From contig JARLHY010000195.1 of assembly GCA_031292015.1 (NCBI GenBank), forward strand, positions 1 to 27,245: a DNA stretch of 27,245 nt, read 5' to 3'. Every line of letters starts with the position of its first letter. Position 1 is the first letter of the stretch. Of the stretch, positions 6,065 through 13,938 are shown piece by piece. Position numbers and translations under genes: made by a program. Below the pieces are notes generated by a model. That model made no database searches. It was not told where the DNA came from and saw nothing but the letters and a program-made list of their open reading frames with translations. The stretch is from Negativicutes bacterium (GTDB lineage Bacteria > Bacillota_C > Negativicutes > Sporomusales_B > JARLHX01).

Positions 6065-7576
6065 ATGCCGAGCCAGCTAAAACAGGCCGATATTTGGTAT
6101 GACCAGATACTGGGGAATGTAGAGGAAGCCATCCATGTGGTGGATTGCGACGGAATCACCGTCTACTACAACAGGGCGGCGAGTGAAATGGACGGGCTGA
6201 ATGCCGAGGAGGTCGTCGGCAGGCACGTTCTCCAGGTCTACCCTTCCCTGACGCCGGAGACCAGCAGTCTGCTGAGGGTGTTGGCCAGCAAGATACCTGT
6301 CCTGAACCAGCAGCAAACCATCGTGACCCGGACCGGTAAGATGGTGACTATTTTGTATTCCACTTACCCGCTTTATCGCAACGGCTGCATCGTCGGCGCC
6401 TGTGACATGTGCCGGGATATTACCAAGATCAAGGAGCTGGCGGAGCAGGTTACCGAGCTGCAGGCCGAGCTGCTGGACGTCCGGAGCGCCGGACGCCAGA
6501 AGGCCAAAGAAAAAAAGGCCGGCTGTTCGGCTCAGTATACCTTCAATGATATTGTCGGCAGCCACGAATCGATTGTGAAGCTTAAGGTGGTGGGGCAGCG
6601 GGTGGCCGAGACGTGTTCGCCGGTGCTGATTCTCGGCGAAACCGGAGTGGGCAAGGAGCTGCTGGTCCAAGCGATACATAACGCTTCGCCCCGGAAGAAC
6701 GGGCCGTTCGTGGCGCAAAATTGCGCGGCTTTCCCCACCACGCTTTTGGAAAGTATTCTCTTTGGAACAGTGAAAGGCGGCTTCACCGGGGCTGAGGACC
6801 GCCCCGGCCTGTTTGAACTGGCTGATGGCGGAACACTTTTCCTGGACGAGATGAATTCCATGCCGCTGGAGCTGCAGAGCAAGCTGCTACGGGTGCTGCA
6901 GGACGGTACTTTGCGCCGCATCGGCGACAGCGGGCTGCGTCAGGTCAACACCAGGGTGATCGCCTGCACAAATGTCGAACCGGAAGAGGCTGTCCGCAAC
7001 AAGGAACTGAGGGTCGACCTGTATTACCGCCTGAATGTGGTGTCACTGAAAATTCCGCCGCTGCGGGAAAGAAAGAGCGACATACCGGCGCTGATCAGCC
7101 ATTTTATCAACGTGTACAACATCCGGCTGGATCGCAGGGTAGCCGCAGTCAGCGACGAAGTCAGGCGGATTTTCATGGAGCATCACTGGCCCGGAAATGT
7201 GCGGGAACTTCAGTATGCTATTGAGCATGCCATGAATATGGTCTCCGGCCAGGGTATCGAGACCGAGCATTTGCCGGAACGGCTGCAGGGGGCCGGTGCG
7301 GTGAAACCGGTGCCTTCCCGCAGCGTGGATATTGAGGTTTCCGGTTTCAACAGCCTGCCGGAAATTCTGCGGGCCGTGGAAAAGAAAGCTCTGGTTGAAG
7401 CCATGGACAAGTGCCGGGGCAATGTTTCGAGAGCCGCCGTTTATCTGGGTATTCCCCGGCAGACCATCCAGTACAAAATGAAAATTCATGGGCTGCTTAC
7501 TAGTGATTCGGCGAGGGAGGGAAAATGGTTTGAGCAAACTTCATCTGGAGCAGGACCGAATTGTCTACGGACGTAG
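6065..7576 (+). CDS. sigma-54-dependent activator with PAS, AAA+ and Fis-type HTH domains
   Basis: A 503-residue enhancer-binding protein. A PAS sensor covers about residues 10-125 (NRAASEMDGLNAEEVVGRHV). The AAA+ domain covers about 160-395, with Walker A GETGVGKE (191-198), a sigma-54 contact loop GGFTGA (238-243; the usual form is GAFTGA), Walker B GGTLFLDEM (255-263) and the WPGNVREL motif (375-382). A Fis-like helix-turn-helix lies at about 451-476 (GNVSRAAVYLGIPRQTIQYKM). There is no receiver domain, so it is probably controlled by a small ligand at the PAS domain. The ATG follows AAGGGGG. Its location inside the kam operon, together with sigma-54 promoters before kdd and kamA, indicates that it is the pathway-specific activator, probably self-activating. 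Its last 47 bp overlap kamD. Confidence 0.93.
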   Translation: MPSQLKQADIWYDQILGNVEEAIHVVDCDGITVYYNRAASEMDGLNAEEVVGRHVLQVYPSLTPETSSLLRVLASKIPVLNQQQTIVTRTGKMVTILYSTYPLYRNGCIVGACDMCRDITKIKELAEQVTELQAELLDVRSAGRQKAKEKKAGCSAQYTFNDIVGSHESIVKLKVVGQRVAETCSPVLILGETGVGKELLVQAIHNASPRKNGPFVAQNCAAFPTTLLESILFGTVKGGFTGAEDRPGLFELADGGTLFLDEMNSMPLELQSKLLRVLQDGTLRRIGDSGLRQVNTRVIACTNVEPEEAVRNKELRVDLYYRLNVVSLKIPPLRERKSDIPALISHFINVYNIRLDRRVAAVSDEVRRIFMEHHWPGNVRELQYAIEHAMNMVSGQGIETEHLPERLQGAGAVKPVPSRSVDIEVSGFNSLPEILRAVEKKALVEAMDKCRGNVSRAAVYLGIPRQTIQYKMKIHGLLTSDSAREGKWFEQTSSGAGPNCLRT

Positions 7577-9089
7577 TCTGGCGGCAGAGATCGTAAAGCA
7601 GGTGCGGACACATATCGACGCCCATACGACGGTCAGTGTGGAAAGATCGGTTCTGCGCCTTTTAGATATTGACGGAGTGGACGCCGCCGGGGTGCCGCTG
7701 GCAAATATAGTTGTGGAATCCCTGCAGCAAGAAAACGCCTTGGCCAGGGGGGCAATGTACTGGGTAGTGAATGCAGTGGTTCACCTGAATCTGACGGCGC
7801 AGCAGGTGGCGGAGGGCGTGGCCAAAGGGGAGATACGGCTCACCGAGTTGCCGCAAAGCGATGAAAAGCAGATTAAAGAGATGGCGTATATCCTGGCTGA
7901 GTCGGCGTTGTCCAAGATCAGATTCCGGCGCCGGGAGCGGGAGCAGCTGATCGGCAAGTTGGGGCAGGGGCGGGAGCCGATGCTGTATGTGATTGTTGCT
8001 ACCGGCAATGTTTATGAGGACGCCGCCCAGGCAAAGGCGGCCGCCCGGCAAGGGGCCGATATCATTGCCGTGATCCGGACCACCGGCCAGAGTTTACTGG
8101 ATTATGTGCCTTATGGTCCGACAACGACCGGTTTCGGCGGCACCTACGCCACCCAGGCCAATTTCCGGATTTTGCGGGAGGCGCTGGACGAGGTCAGTCA
8201 GGAAATCGGCAAGTATGTTTATCTGACGAATTACTGCTCCGGCCTGTGTATGCCGGAAATCGCGGTGATGGGCGCTTTTGAGCGGCTGGACATGATGCTG
8301 AACGATTCGATGTATGGCATTATTTTCCGCGACATCAACATGAAACGGACATTTGTCGATCAGTTTTTCTCACGACTGGTCAACGGTTATGCGGGGATCA
8401 TCATCAACACCGGCGAGGACAATTATCTGACCACGGCGGATGCCATCGACAACGCCCATACCGTGCTGGCGTCGGATCTGATCAATGAGCAGTTCGCTCT
8501 GATCTGCGGCATGAAGCCCGGCCAGATGGGTCTGGGCCACGCCTTTGAGATCGATCCGCAGGTGCCCGGCGGCTTTCTTTATGAGCTGGCTCACGCCGAA
8601 TTGGTGAGAACGGTCTTTCCGGACTGCCCGATCAAATATATGCCGCCCACCAAGTACATGACAGGCAACATATTCAGGGGCCATGTGCAGGATACGTTGT
8701 TTAATGTCTGCTCGGCCATGACCGGCCAAAGCATTCATCTCTTGGGGATGCTGACCGAGGCGATTCATACCCCCCTGCTTCAGGACCGGTTTCTCAGCAT
8801 TGAGGCTGCGAAATACGTATTTCATACTATGCGTGACATTGCCGACGAGGTCAGTTACAGGCCGGATGGGTTCATTCAGCAGCGGGCCTCCCGGGTGCTG
8901 AACGAAGCGGTGGAGCTGCTGGAAAGAATCGCCGCGGTGGGGCTGATGCAGGCTCTGGCCAACGGCTGGTTCGCCGACATCAAGCGCACCGCCGAAGGCG
9001 GCAAAGGACTGGATGGAGTAATTGTCCGGTCGCCGGATTATCTGAATCCTTTTACTCCGCTGATGCTGAAGGGTGGGGATAACAAGTGA
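7530..9089 (+). CDS. kamD: lysine 5,6-aminomutase alpha subunit
   Basis: A 519-residue protein matching the length and sequence character of the large subunit of D-lysine/beta-lysine 5,6-aminomutase, with a TIM-barrel catalytic domain. Recognisable stretches are VPYGPTTTGFGGTYATQ near residues 195-210, LTNYCSGLCMPEIAVMG, MLNDSMYGIIFRDINMKRT and MPPTKYMTGNIFRG. With KamE it uses adenosylcobalamin and PLP to move the terminal amino group from C6 to C5, turning beta-lysine into 3,5-diaminohexanoate. The start is a TTG at 7530, preceded by AGGGAGG at 7514-7520; the longer reading would continue into the activator's frame. The gene therefore begins 47 bp before the activator stops and overlaps kamE by 4 bp (GTGA). 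Confidence 0.95.
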   Translation: MSKLHLEQDRIVYGRSLAAEIVKQVRTHIDAHTTVSVERSVLRLLDIDGVDAAGVPLANIVVESLQQENALARGAMYWVVNAVVHLNLTAQQVAEGVAKGEIRLTELPQSDEKQIKEMAYILAESALSKIRFRRREREQLIGKLGQGREPMLYVIVATGNVYEDAAQAKAAARQGADIIAVIRTTGQSLLDYVPYGPTTTGFGGTYATQANFRILREALDEVSQEIGKYVYLTNYCSGLCMPEIAVMGAFERLDMMLNDSMYGIIFRDINMKRTFVDQFFSRLVNGYAGIIINTGEDNYLTTADAIDNAHTVLASDLINEQFALICGMKPGQMGLGHAFEIDPQVPGGFLYELAHAELVRTVFPDCPIKYMPPTKYMTGNIFRGHVQDTLFNVCSAMTGQSIHLLGMLTEAIHTPLLQDRFLSIEAAKYVFHTMRDIADEVSYRPDGFIQQRASRVLNEAVELLERIAAVGLMQALANGWFADIKRTAEGGKGLDGVIVRSPDYLNPFTPLMLKGGDNK

Positions 9090-9844
9090 ATATTGACTTG
9101 ACCAAAATCAGGCCGTATGGCGACACGCTGGACGACGGCGCCATGCAGCTTTCTTTCACTTTGCCGGCGCCCCTGTCCGGCTCGGTCCGGGAAGCGGCCC
9201 GGCAGCTGGCGGCGGGACTGGGGCTGGAAAACCCGGCTGTGGTCCATGCCGAAGATATCGGCGGATTCAGCTTTTTCGTGGTTTACGCCAAATGCGTAAA
9301 TCCGGTTGACCTCACGCGGATCGTGGTGCCGGAAGTCACGCTGCAGGTGCTGGAAAAGCAGGAGATCGACAGCTTCATTGCCCGGCATTTGGGGCGCAAG
9401 CTGAGCGTCCTCGGGGCGTGCATCGAAAGCGACGCCCATACGGTGGGCATCGACGCGATCATTAACATGAAGGGCATCAACGGCCATAAGGGGCTGGAAA
9501 GTTATCACGAAATCCAGGCCGTCAATTTGGGGGCCCAGGTAACCTGTGAAGAAGTCGTCCGCAAAGTTTACGAGACGAAGGCCGACGCGGTATTGGTATC
9601 TCAGGTGGTTACCCAAAAGAATATTCACATCACCAATCTTACCAAACTTGCGGACATGCTGGAAGCCGAGGGACTGAGAGAGAAGGTCGCTTTGGTTGTC
9701 GGCGGACCGCGGATTACGCACGAACTGGCCAAGGAACTCGGCTATGACGCCGGGTTCGGGCCGAATACATATGCCGAGCATGTTGCGTCGTTCCTTGTTC
9801 AGGAACTGCAGCGCAAACAGCAAGGCGAGCAGAAGGGGGAATAA
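9086..9844 (+). CDS. kamE: lysine 5,6-aminomutase beta subunit (B12- and PLP-binding)
   Basis: A 252-residue subunit with the cobalamin-binding motif DAHTVG (D116, H118, G121), where the histidine is the lower axial cobalt ligand. Lys129 lies 11 residues after it in [10 protein letters not shown]; the same spacing separates His133 and Lys144, the PLP lysine, in the Clostridium sticklandii enzyme. A Rossmann-like B12 domain follows ([32 protein letters not shown]). An N-terminal dimerisation segment covers about 1-100. The GTG start overlaps the kamD stop as GTGA, the tight coupling expected for a two-subunit enzyme. Confidence 0.96.
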   Translation: MNIDLTKIRPYGDTLDDGAMQLSFTLPAPLSGSVREAARQLAAGLGLENPAVVHAEDIGGFSFFVVYAKCVNPVDLTRIVVPEVTLQVLEKQEIDSFIARHLGRKLSVLGACIESDAHTVGIDAIINMKGINGHKGLESYHEIQAVNLGAQVTCEEVVRKVYETKADAVLVSQVVTQKNIHITNLTKLADMLEAEGLREKVALVVGGPRITHELAKELGYDAGFGPNTYAEHVASFLVQELQRKQQGEQKGE

Positions 9845-9846
9845 AA

Positions 9847-10245
9847 ATGCGCGAATGCATGATCAGACTCAGGATGAGCGAGCATGACGCCCATTACGCC
9901 GGCGGCCTGGTGAACGGTTCCAGGATGCTGGACCTGTTCGGGGATGTGGCGACAGAGCTATTGATTCTCCATGACGGCGACGAAGGCTTGTTTGTCGCTT
10001 ATGACATGGTGGAATTTAAGGCCCCGGTCTACGCCGGCGACTTCATCGAGGCCCGCGGCCGGATTGTCAAGGTTGGCAAGAGTTCCCGCAAGATGGAGTT
10101 CGAGGCGGTCAAGGTTATTACCGCCTGCCGGAACGCCGCCCATGATTCGGCGGCCGAGGTGCTGGCCGAGCCGGTAACTGTCTGCCGGGCCGCAGGCACC
10201 TGCGTCGTCCCTGTAGAAAAACAGCGGGGTAAAACGCGTGGATAA
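9847..10245 (+). CDS. kal: 3-aminobutyryl-CoA ammonia lyase
   Basis: A 132-residue hot-dog-fold protein. It removes ammonia from L-3-aminobutyryl-CoA to give crotonyl-CoA in lysine fermentation. Visible family stretches are [25 protein letters not shown] near residues 14-38 and the hot-dog strand [20 protein letters not shown] near 52-71. The length agrees with known Kal proteins. The ATG lies 2 bp after the kamE stop, with a purine-rich AAGGGGAATA site inside the end of kamE. The last 8 bp overlap kce. Its position between kamE and kce supports the assignment over a generic acyl-CoA thioesterase-like protein. Confidence 0.92.
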   Translation: MRECMIRLRMSEHDAHYAGGLVNGSRMLDLFGDVATELLILHDGDEGLFVAYDMVEFKAPVYAGDFIEARGRIVKVGKSSRKMEFEAVKVITACRNAAHDSAAEVLAEPVTVCRAAGTCVVPVEKQRGKTRG

Positions 10246-11056
10246 ACTGATCATTACGGTGGCCCCGGTAGGGGCGGAAGCGACGCGGCAGGATAATCCC
10301 AGGCTGCCGCTGACGCCGGAAGAAATAGCTGATGAAGCGGTAAGGTGCGAAGCCGCCGGAGCGGCGATGGTTCATTTGCATGTGCGGGATGCTGCCGGCG
10401 AGCCGACGCAGGATAAGAACGTTTTCCGGCAGGTCATCGAGCTTGTGAAAAAGCGGTGCAAGCTGATCATCCAGACTTCCACCGGCGGAGCTGCCTGGAT
10501 GACGGCTGAAGAGCGGCTGCAGCCGGTGGAGCTTAAGCCGGAGATGGCTACCTTGACCACCGGCACGGTAAACTTCGGGGACGATGTATTTTCCAACCCG
10601 CCGGCTTTGGTGGAGCAGTTTGCCCGGGTTATCACCGCGAGCGGCGTCAAACCTGAGATTGAAGTTTTTGAGGTCGGAATGATCCAGAACGCTCTGGCGC
10701 TGGTCAAGAAAGGCATCCTCAAGCTGCCGCTTCACTTTGATTTTGTCATGGGGGTTCCGGGCGGGATTCCCGGCGAGCCGAGGCATCTTCTGCATATGGT
10801 CGAAGCGCTGCCGCCAGGCTGCACCTGGAGCGTGGCCGGGATTGGGCGCAGCGAGCTGCCGCTGGCTGTCCTGGCGATTCTGACCGGCGGACATGTCCGG
10901 GTAGGGTTTGAGGATAATGTGTATTATGCAAAAGGGGTTTTGGCGGACGACAATGCGCAGCTGGTTGAGCGGATTGCCCGGCTGGCCCGGGAACTGGGGC
11001 GGCCGGTTGCCTCTCCTGATGAGGCACGGGTGCTGCTCGGACTGGCCCGGCAATAA
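10238..11056 (+). CDS. kce: 3-keto-5-aminohexanoate cleavage enzyme
   Basis: A 272-residue TIM-barrel metalloenzyme of the Kce (BKACE) family. It converts 3-keto-5-aminohexanoate plus acetyl-CoA into L-3-aminobutyryl-CoA and acetoacetate. The Zn ligands His46 and His48 are seen in VHLHVRD, at the same numbers as in the characterised enzyme, and the glutamate of RVGFEDN (E225) fits the third protein ligand. An early glutamate (E14, [11 protein letters not shown]) is also in place. STGG and GTVNFG form the remaining barrel-end motifs. The GTG start overlaps kal by 8 bp. It is the last gene of the kdd operon; no clear terminator was found directly after it. Confidence 0.95.
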   Translation: MDKLIITVAPVGAEATRQDNPRLPLTPEEIADEAVRCEAAGAAMVHLHVRDAAGEPTQDKNVFRQVIELVKKRCKLIIQTSTGGAAWMTAEERLQPVELKPEMATLTTGTVNFGDDVFSNPPALVEQFARVITASGVKPEIEVFEVGMIQNALALVKKGILKLPLHFDFVMGVPGGIPGEPRHLLHMVEALPPGCTWSVAGIGRSELPLAVLAILTGGHVRVGFEDNVYYAKGVLADDNAQLVERIARLARELGRPVASPDEARVLLGLARQ

Positions 11057-11083
11057 AAGCTGATTCGACAGTCACGCCCTAAG

Positions 11084-11132
11084 GTGCCCAAAATTAGTGC
11101 CCAAAATTGGTGTTTTCTGCCGGATTTTGGGC
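11084..11132. promoter_or_regulatory. repeats upstream of the kamA sigma-54 promoter, candidate activator sites
   Basis: GTGCCCAAAATT occurs twice in direct tandem at 13-bp spacing (11084-11095, 11097-11108). The second copy's GCCCAAAAT also forms a 9-bp inverted repeat with ATTTTGGGC at 11124-11132. Between them lies TTTTCTGCCGGATT (11113-11126), matching 13 of 14 bases with the site at 3660-3673. The block ends about 124 bp before the -24 element, a normal distance for enhancer-type activator sites. This and the two following elements account for most of the 315-bp gap between kce and kamA. Confidence 0.45.
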
Positions 11133-11254
11133 GGAGCCGAAAGGCGGACATGCCGCTTGCGGCCAAATTGCCGTAAGCGACATTTCTGCCGAAGTCCAAG
11201 AGCCGGCAGGCTTTACCCGTAAAGTTAAGGCCGGGGAAAAAGTAAATTTTTGCG

Positions 11255-11270
11255 TGGCACGGATATTGCT
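11255..11270 (+). promoter_or_regulatory. consensus sigma-54 promoter of kamA
   Basis: TGGCACGGATATTGCT fits the RpoN consensus TGGCACRNNNNTTGCW at every position (GG 11256-11257, GC 11268-11269). Transcription would start near 11281, about 90 nt before kamA. Confidence 0.92.
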
Positions 11271-11294
11271 TTATTGAAGAACGAAAGCACACAA

Positions 11295-11330
11295 CGAACC
11301 GGGGGACGTTTTCGCCCGATGCCCGGTTCG
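11295..11330 (+). other. hairpin in the kamA leader
   Basis: CGAACCGGG (11295-11303) pairs perfectly with CCCGGTTCG (11322-11330) around an 18-nt loop. It has no T-run, so it is not a terminator. It may stabilise the mRNA 5' end or be a control element. Confidence 0.45.
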
Positions 11331-11371
11331 GGGTGCGGCCCACGCAATCAAGGATAAGGAAGGTAGACAAT

Positions 11372-12661
11372 ATGCGCTATTACCGCGATATTTCCCTGTG
11401 GAAGGATGTTACTGAAGAAGAATGGCAGGATTGGCGGTGGCAGGTAAGCCACCGGATTACTTCCCTGGAGGAACTGAAGCAAGTCATTGACCTGACGGAT
11501 GATGAAGAAGCGGGCATAGTCCATTGCCTGAATAACTTGCGCATGGCTATCACTCCTTACTACGCAAGCCTCATCGATCACCGCAACCCCGACTGCCCGA
11601 TCCGCAAGCAGGCTGTACCCACAGCCGCGGAATTGCAATTCGGCAAATACGACATGGCTGATCCCCTGCATGAAGACAAGGATTCGCCGGTTCCCGGGCT
11701 CACCCACCGGTATCCCGACAGGGTGCTGTTTCTGATTACCGATCAGTGTTCGATGTACTGCCGCCATTGCACCCGGCGGCGAATATCGGGGGTGTGCGAC
11801 GAAGGACGGTCCAGGGAACAGATTGACGCCTGTATCCAGTACATCCGCACCAAGCCGGTGATCAGGGATGTCATTCTTTCCGGCGGAGATGCCTTGTTGG
11901 TCTCCGACGAAAACATCGAATACATTCTCCAGCAGCTCCGGCAGATTAAACATGTGGAAATCATCCGGTTCGGCACCCGGACGCCTGTGGTTATGCCTCA
12001 GCGCATCACTCCCGAATTGTGCCGGATGCTGAAGAAATATCACCCCATTTACGTGAATACCCATTTCAACCATCCGAATGAAATTACGCCGGCCGCGGTG
12101 GAAGCCTGTACCCGCCTGGCGGATGCCGGCATCCCGCTGGGCAATCAGTCGGTACTGCTCAACGGCGTCAACGACTGCCCCCAGTTGATGAAAAAATTGA
12201 TGCAGCAGCTGCTGAGCATCAGGGTTAAACCCTACTATATCTATCAGTGTGACATGGCCCAGGGAATCGAGCATTTCCGGACCCCCATCAGTTCCGGAAT
12301 TCAGGTGATTGAATACATGCGCGGCCATACCTCCGGGTTGGCGGTGCCGACCTTTGTGGTGGATGCCCCCGGCGGCGGCGGCAAAATTCCGGTGATGCCC
12401 CAGTACTTGGTTTCGCAAAACACGGGTAAAGTGGTGCTGCGGAATTATGAAGGCGTTTTTACCACCTATACGGAGCCCAGGCATTTTATCGACCCGGAAG
12501 CGCGCTGCAGCGTGTGCGGCAGTTATCACCGGGAAACAAAGATTGGGCTGACGGCTTTGCTGAGTGGTGAGAAATATTCCCTTGGGCCGCGCAGCGACAA
12601 AGTGGCGCAGGATACAACTCCTAAACTGGAAACCCCGTTGGGAAAGGTTAGGAATCTGTGA
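11372..12661 (+). CDS. kamA: L-lysine 2,3-aminomutase (radical SAM, PLP)
   Basis: A 429-residue radical-SAM enzyme converting L-lysine to L-beta-lysine, the first step of the pathway. The [4Fe-4S]/SAM motif CSMYCRHC gives C126, C130 and C133. The PLP lysine is K338 in DAPGGGGKIP. Asp294 (YQCDMAQG) and Asp331 (VVDAPGG) match the two aspartates that recognise the substrate lysine in the Clostridium subterminale enzyme, each shifted by one. GGDALL lies near 171-176. The presence of both aspartates favours lysine 2,3-aminomutase over EpmB or glutamate/arginine aminomutases. The start at 11372 follows AAGGAAGG; an upstream ATG at 11333 lies in the leader. The gene has its own sigma-54 promoter. 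Confidence 0.96.
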   Translation: MRYYRDISLWKDVTEEEWQDWRWQVSHRITSLEELKQVIDLTDDEEAGIVHCLNNLRMAITPYYASLIDHRNPDCPIRKQAVPTAAELQFGKYDMADPLHEDKDSPVPGLTHRYPDRVLFLITDQCSMYCRHCTRRRISGVCDEGRSREQIDACIQYIRTKPVIRDVILSGGDALLVSDENIEYILQQLRQIKHVEIIRFGTRTPVVMPQRITPELCRMLKKYHPIYVNTHFNHPNEITPAAVEACTRLADAGIPLGNQSVLLNGVNDCPQLMKKLMQQLLSIRVKPYYIYQCDMAQGIEHFRTPISSGIQVIEYMRGHTSGLAVPTFVVDAPGGGGKIPVMPQYLVSQNTGKVVLRNYEGVFTTYTEPRHFIDPEARCSVCGSYHRETKIGLTALLSGEKYSLGPRSDKVAQDTTPKLETPLGKVRNL

Positions 12662-12734
12662 GCGTAGGAGCTGAGGCATTGGCCGGAAAACGCGCCTAAT
12701 GCAGCGGGAAGGTCAGCGCAAAAGGGGGGATGCG

Positions 12735-12782
12735 ATGGGTAGTTTAAGAGGTCCGAAGCGTGCCGGAAAAAAAAGGATGTAA
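12735..12782 (+). CDS. possible 15-residue basic leader peptide before the porin gene
   Basis: An ATG at 12735, 6 nt after AAAGGGGGG, opens a 15-codon frame (MGSLRGPKRAGKKRM) with three lysines and three arginines. It ends 44 nt before the porin-like gene. A basic leader peptide in a lysine locus invites the idea of ribosome-mediated control, but no competing hairpin or terminator was seen downstream. Confidence 0.3.
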   Translation: MGSLRGPKRAGKKRM

Positions 12783-12826
12783 ATTGGACAACCCCTTGGA
12801 TAACAAGACAACAGGAGGTATTATTA

Positions 12827-13852
12827 GTGAAAAGAAGTTTAATCGCTATTCTCGTGTTCTGTTTCCTGCTTTCTATGGCGGGAACGGTGTTAGCCATGCC
12901 TATCGACATCAATGGTGATATCAGGATACGGGATATTGCCGCAGATGACACCATCACAGGACCGAATGCGTCTCCACTCAAAAAATCGTACTGGCAGTTC
13001 CGGGTCCGGGTAAATGTTCAGGGCAAGATCGATGACGACACTTCTTTCTTTGCCCGTTTTTCCAGCCGGAACAGTATGGGGGGAGCAGTAGCCAGTGTCG
13101 GCAATTCTTCAGACAGCGCTTTTGACCAGTACGGCATTATCCTCAATAGCGGCAATTGGAAGTACAGCGCCGGGCGGCAGACTGTCTCCCTGGGGCAGGG
13201 CGCCATTCTTTCCACCGGCTATGACGCCGCAGGGGTGGATAACAAGTTCGACGGCCTGGTTGCCAGCTTCAATGACGGCAATTATAAAGTCAACATTATT
13301 GGCGGCAAAACCGATAAAATAACCACTGAAGATGCTCCCAAATGGCCGGATACCACCAATCAGATCACCGAGTGGTACGGCATGGACATCAGCACCAAGC
13401 TTGGTGACAAAGTAACCGCAGGCGCGGCCTACGCCCATTCCAAGCAAGACGTCATTTCAACAGGGATTTCCAGAAATACCTGGGCATTTAACACTATCAT
13501 CACGCCCAGCAATGCCTTCACTTTTAAAGGGGAAATCGCCCAGTCCAACGCCCCGACCGACAAAAAAGGCTATTTTGTCTCCGGGACCTACAACTGGGAC
13601 AAGGACAGCTTTACCGTCAGCTACAACAATGTCCAGAAGTATGCGCTTGATCCGAGCAACAGCGGCATCGGCGGCTGGATGTATCCGGTGGTCGGCAACA
13701 ACATGGGCAACGCCTATCACGGCTTTACCTATACTTACAGACACCCGATGACCAAAAGCGCTACGTTGACCATGAGTTACTATGATCTTGAAGTTCCCAA
13801 CCAGACCGGCTCAGACCGTGAACTGATCACAAGCATAGTCTGGAAGTTCTAG
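12827..13852 (+). CDS. outer-membrane porin-like beta-barrel protein
   Basis: A 341-residue exported protein. Residues 1-23 form a Sec signal peptide (MKRSLIAILVFCFLL, cleavage likely after VLA). The mature part alternates polar and aromatic residues in amphipathic strands rich in Gly, Asn, Tyr and Trp (GNWKYSAGRQTVSLGQG, TAGAAYAHSKQD, FTVSYNNVQKY, HGFTYTYRHPM). It ends in SIVWKF, with the C-terminal Phe typical of outer-membrane barrels handled by BamA. It has no SLH domain, unlike the OmpM porins of Negativicutes. The GTG start follows AGGAGG at 12813-12818. Lying between kamA and an inner-membrane transporter gene, it may let lysine or fermentation products cross the outer membrane; that role is inference. 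Confidence 0.85.
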   Translation: MKRSLIAILVFCFLLSMAGTVLAMPIDINGDIRIRDIAADDTITGPNASPLKKSYWQFRVRVNVQGKIDDDTSFFARFSSRNSMGGAVASVGNSSDSAFDQYGIILNSGNWKYSAGRQTVSLGQGAILSTGYDAAGVDNKFDGLVASFNDGNYKVNIIGGKTDKITTEDAPKWPDTTNQITEWYGMDISTKLGDKVTAGAAYAHSKQDVISTGISRNTWAFNTIITPSNAFTFKGEIAQSNAPTDKKGYFVSGTYNWDKDSFTVSYNNVQKYALDPSNSGIGGWMYPVVGNNMGNAYHGFTYTYRHPMTKSATLTMSYYDLEVPNQTGSDRELITSIVWKF

Positions 13853-13938
13853 CCTATTGCCGCCGGGCGGACTGTCCTGATTGAAGGGGAGTCCCTTCGG
13901 CAAGGCTAACGATTCGGTTTTATCAAGGGGGTAGAGAC

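Noticed and set aside
11348..12679. 443-codon open frame on the minus strand of kamA
   Set aside because: Opposite a radical-SAM gene with all catalytic motifs; long antisense frames are frequent in this GC-rich DNA.
12784..12800. TTGGACAACCCCTTGGA as a third sigma-54 promoter before the porin gene
   Set aside because: The -12 element reads GG instead of the near-invariant GC, and it is only 27 bp from the start codon.
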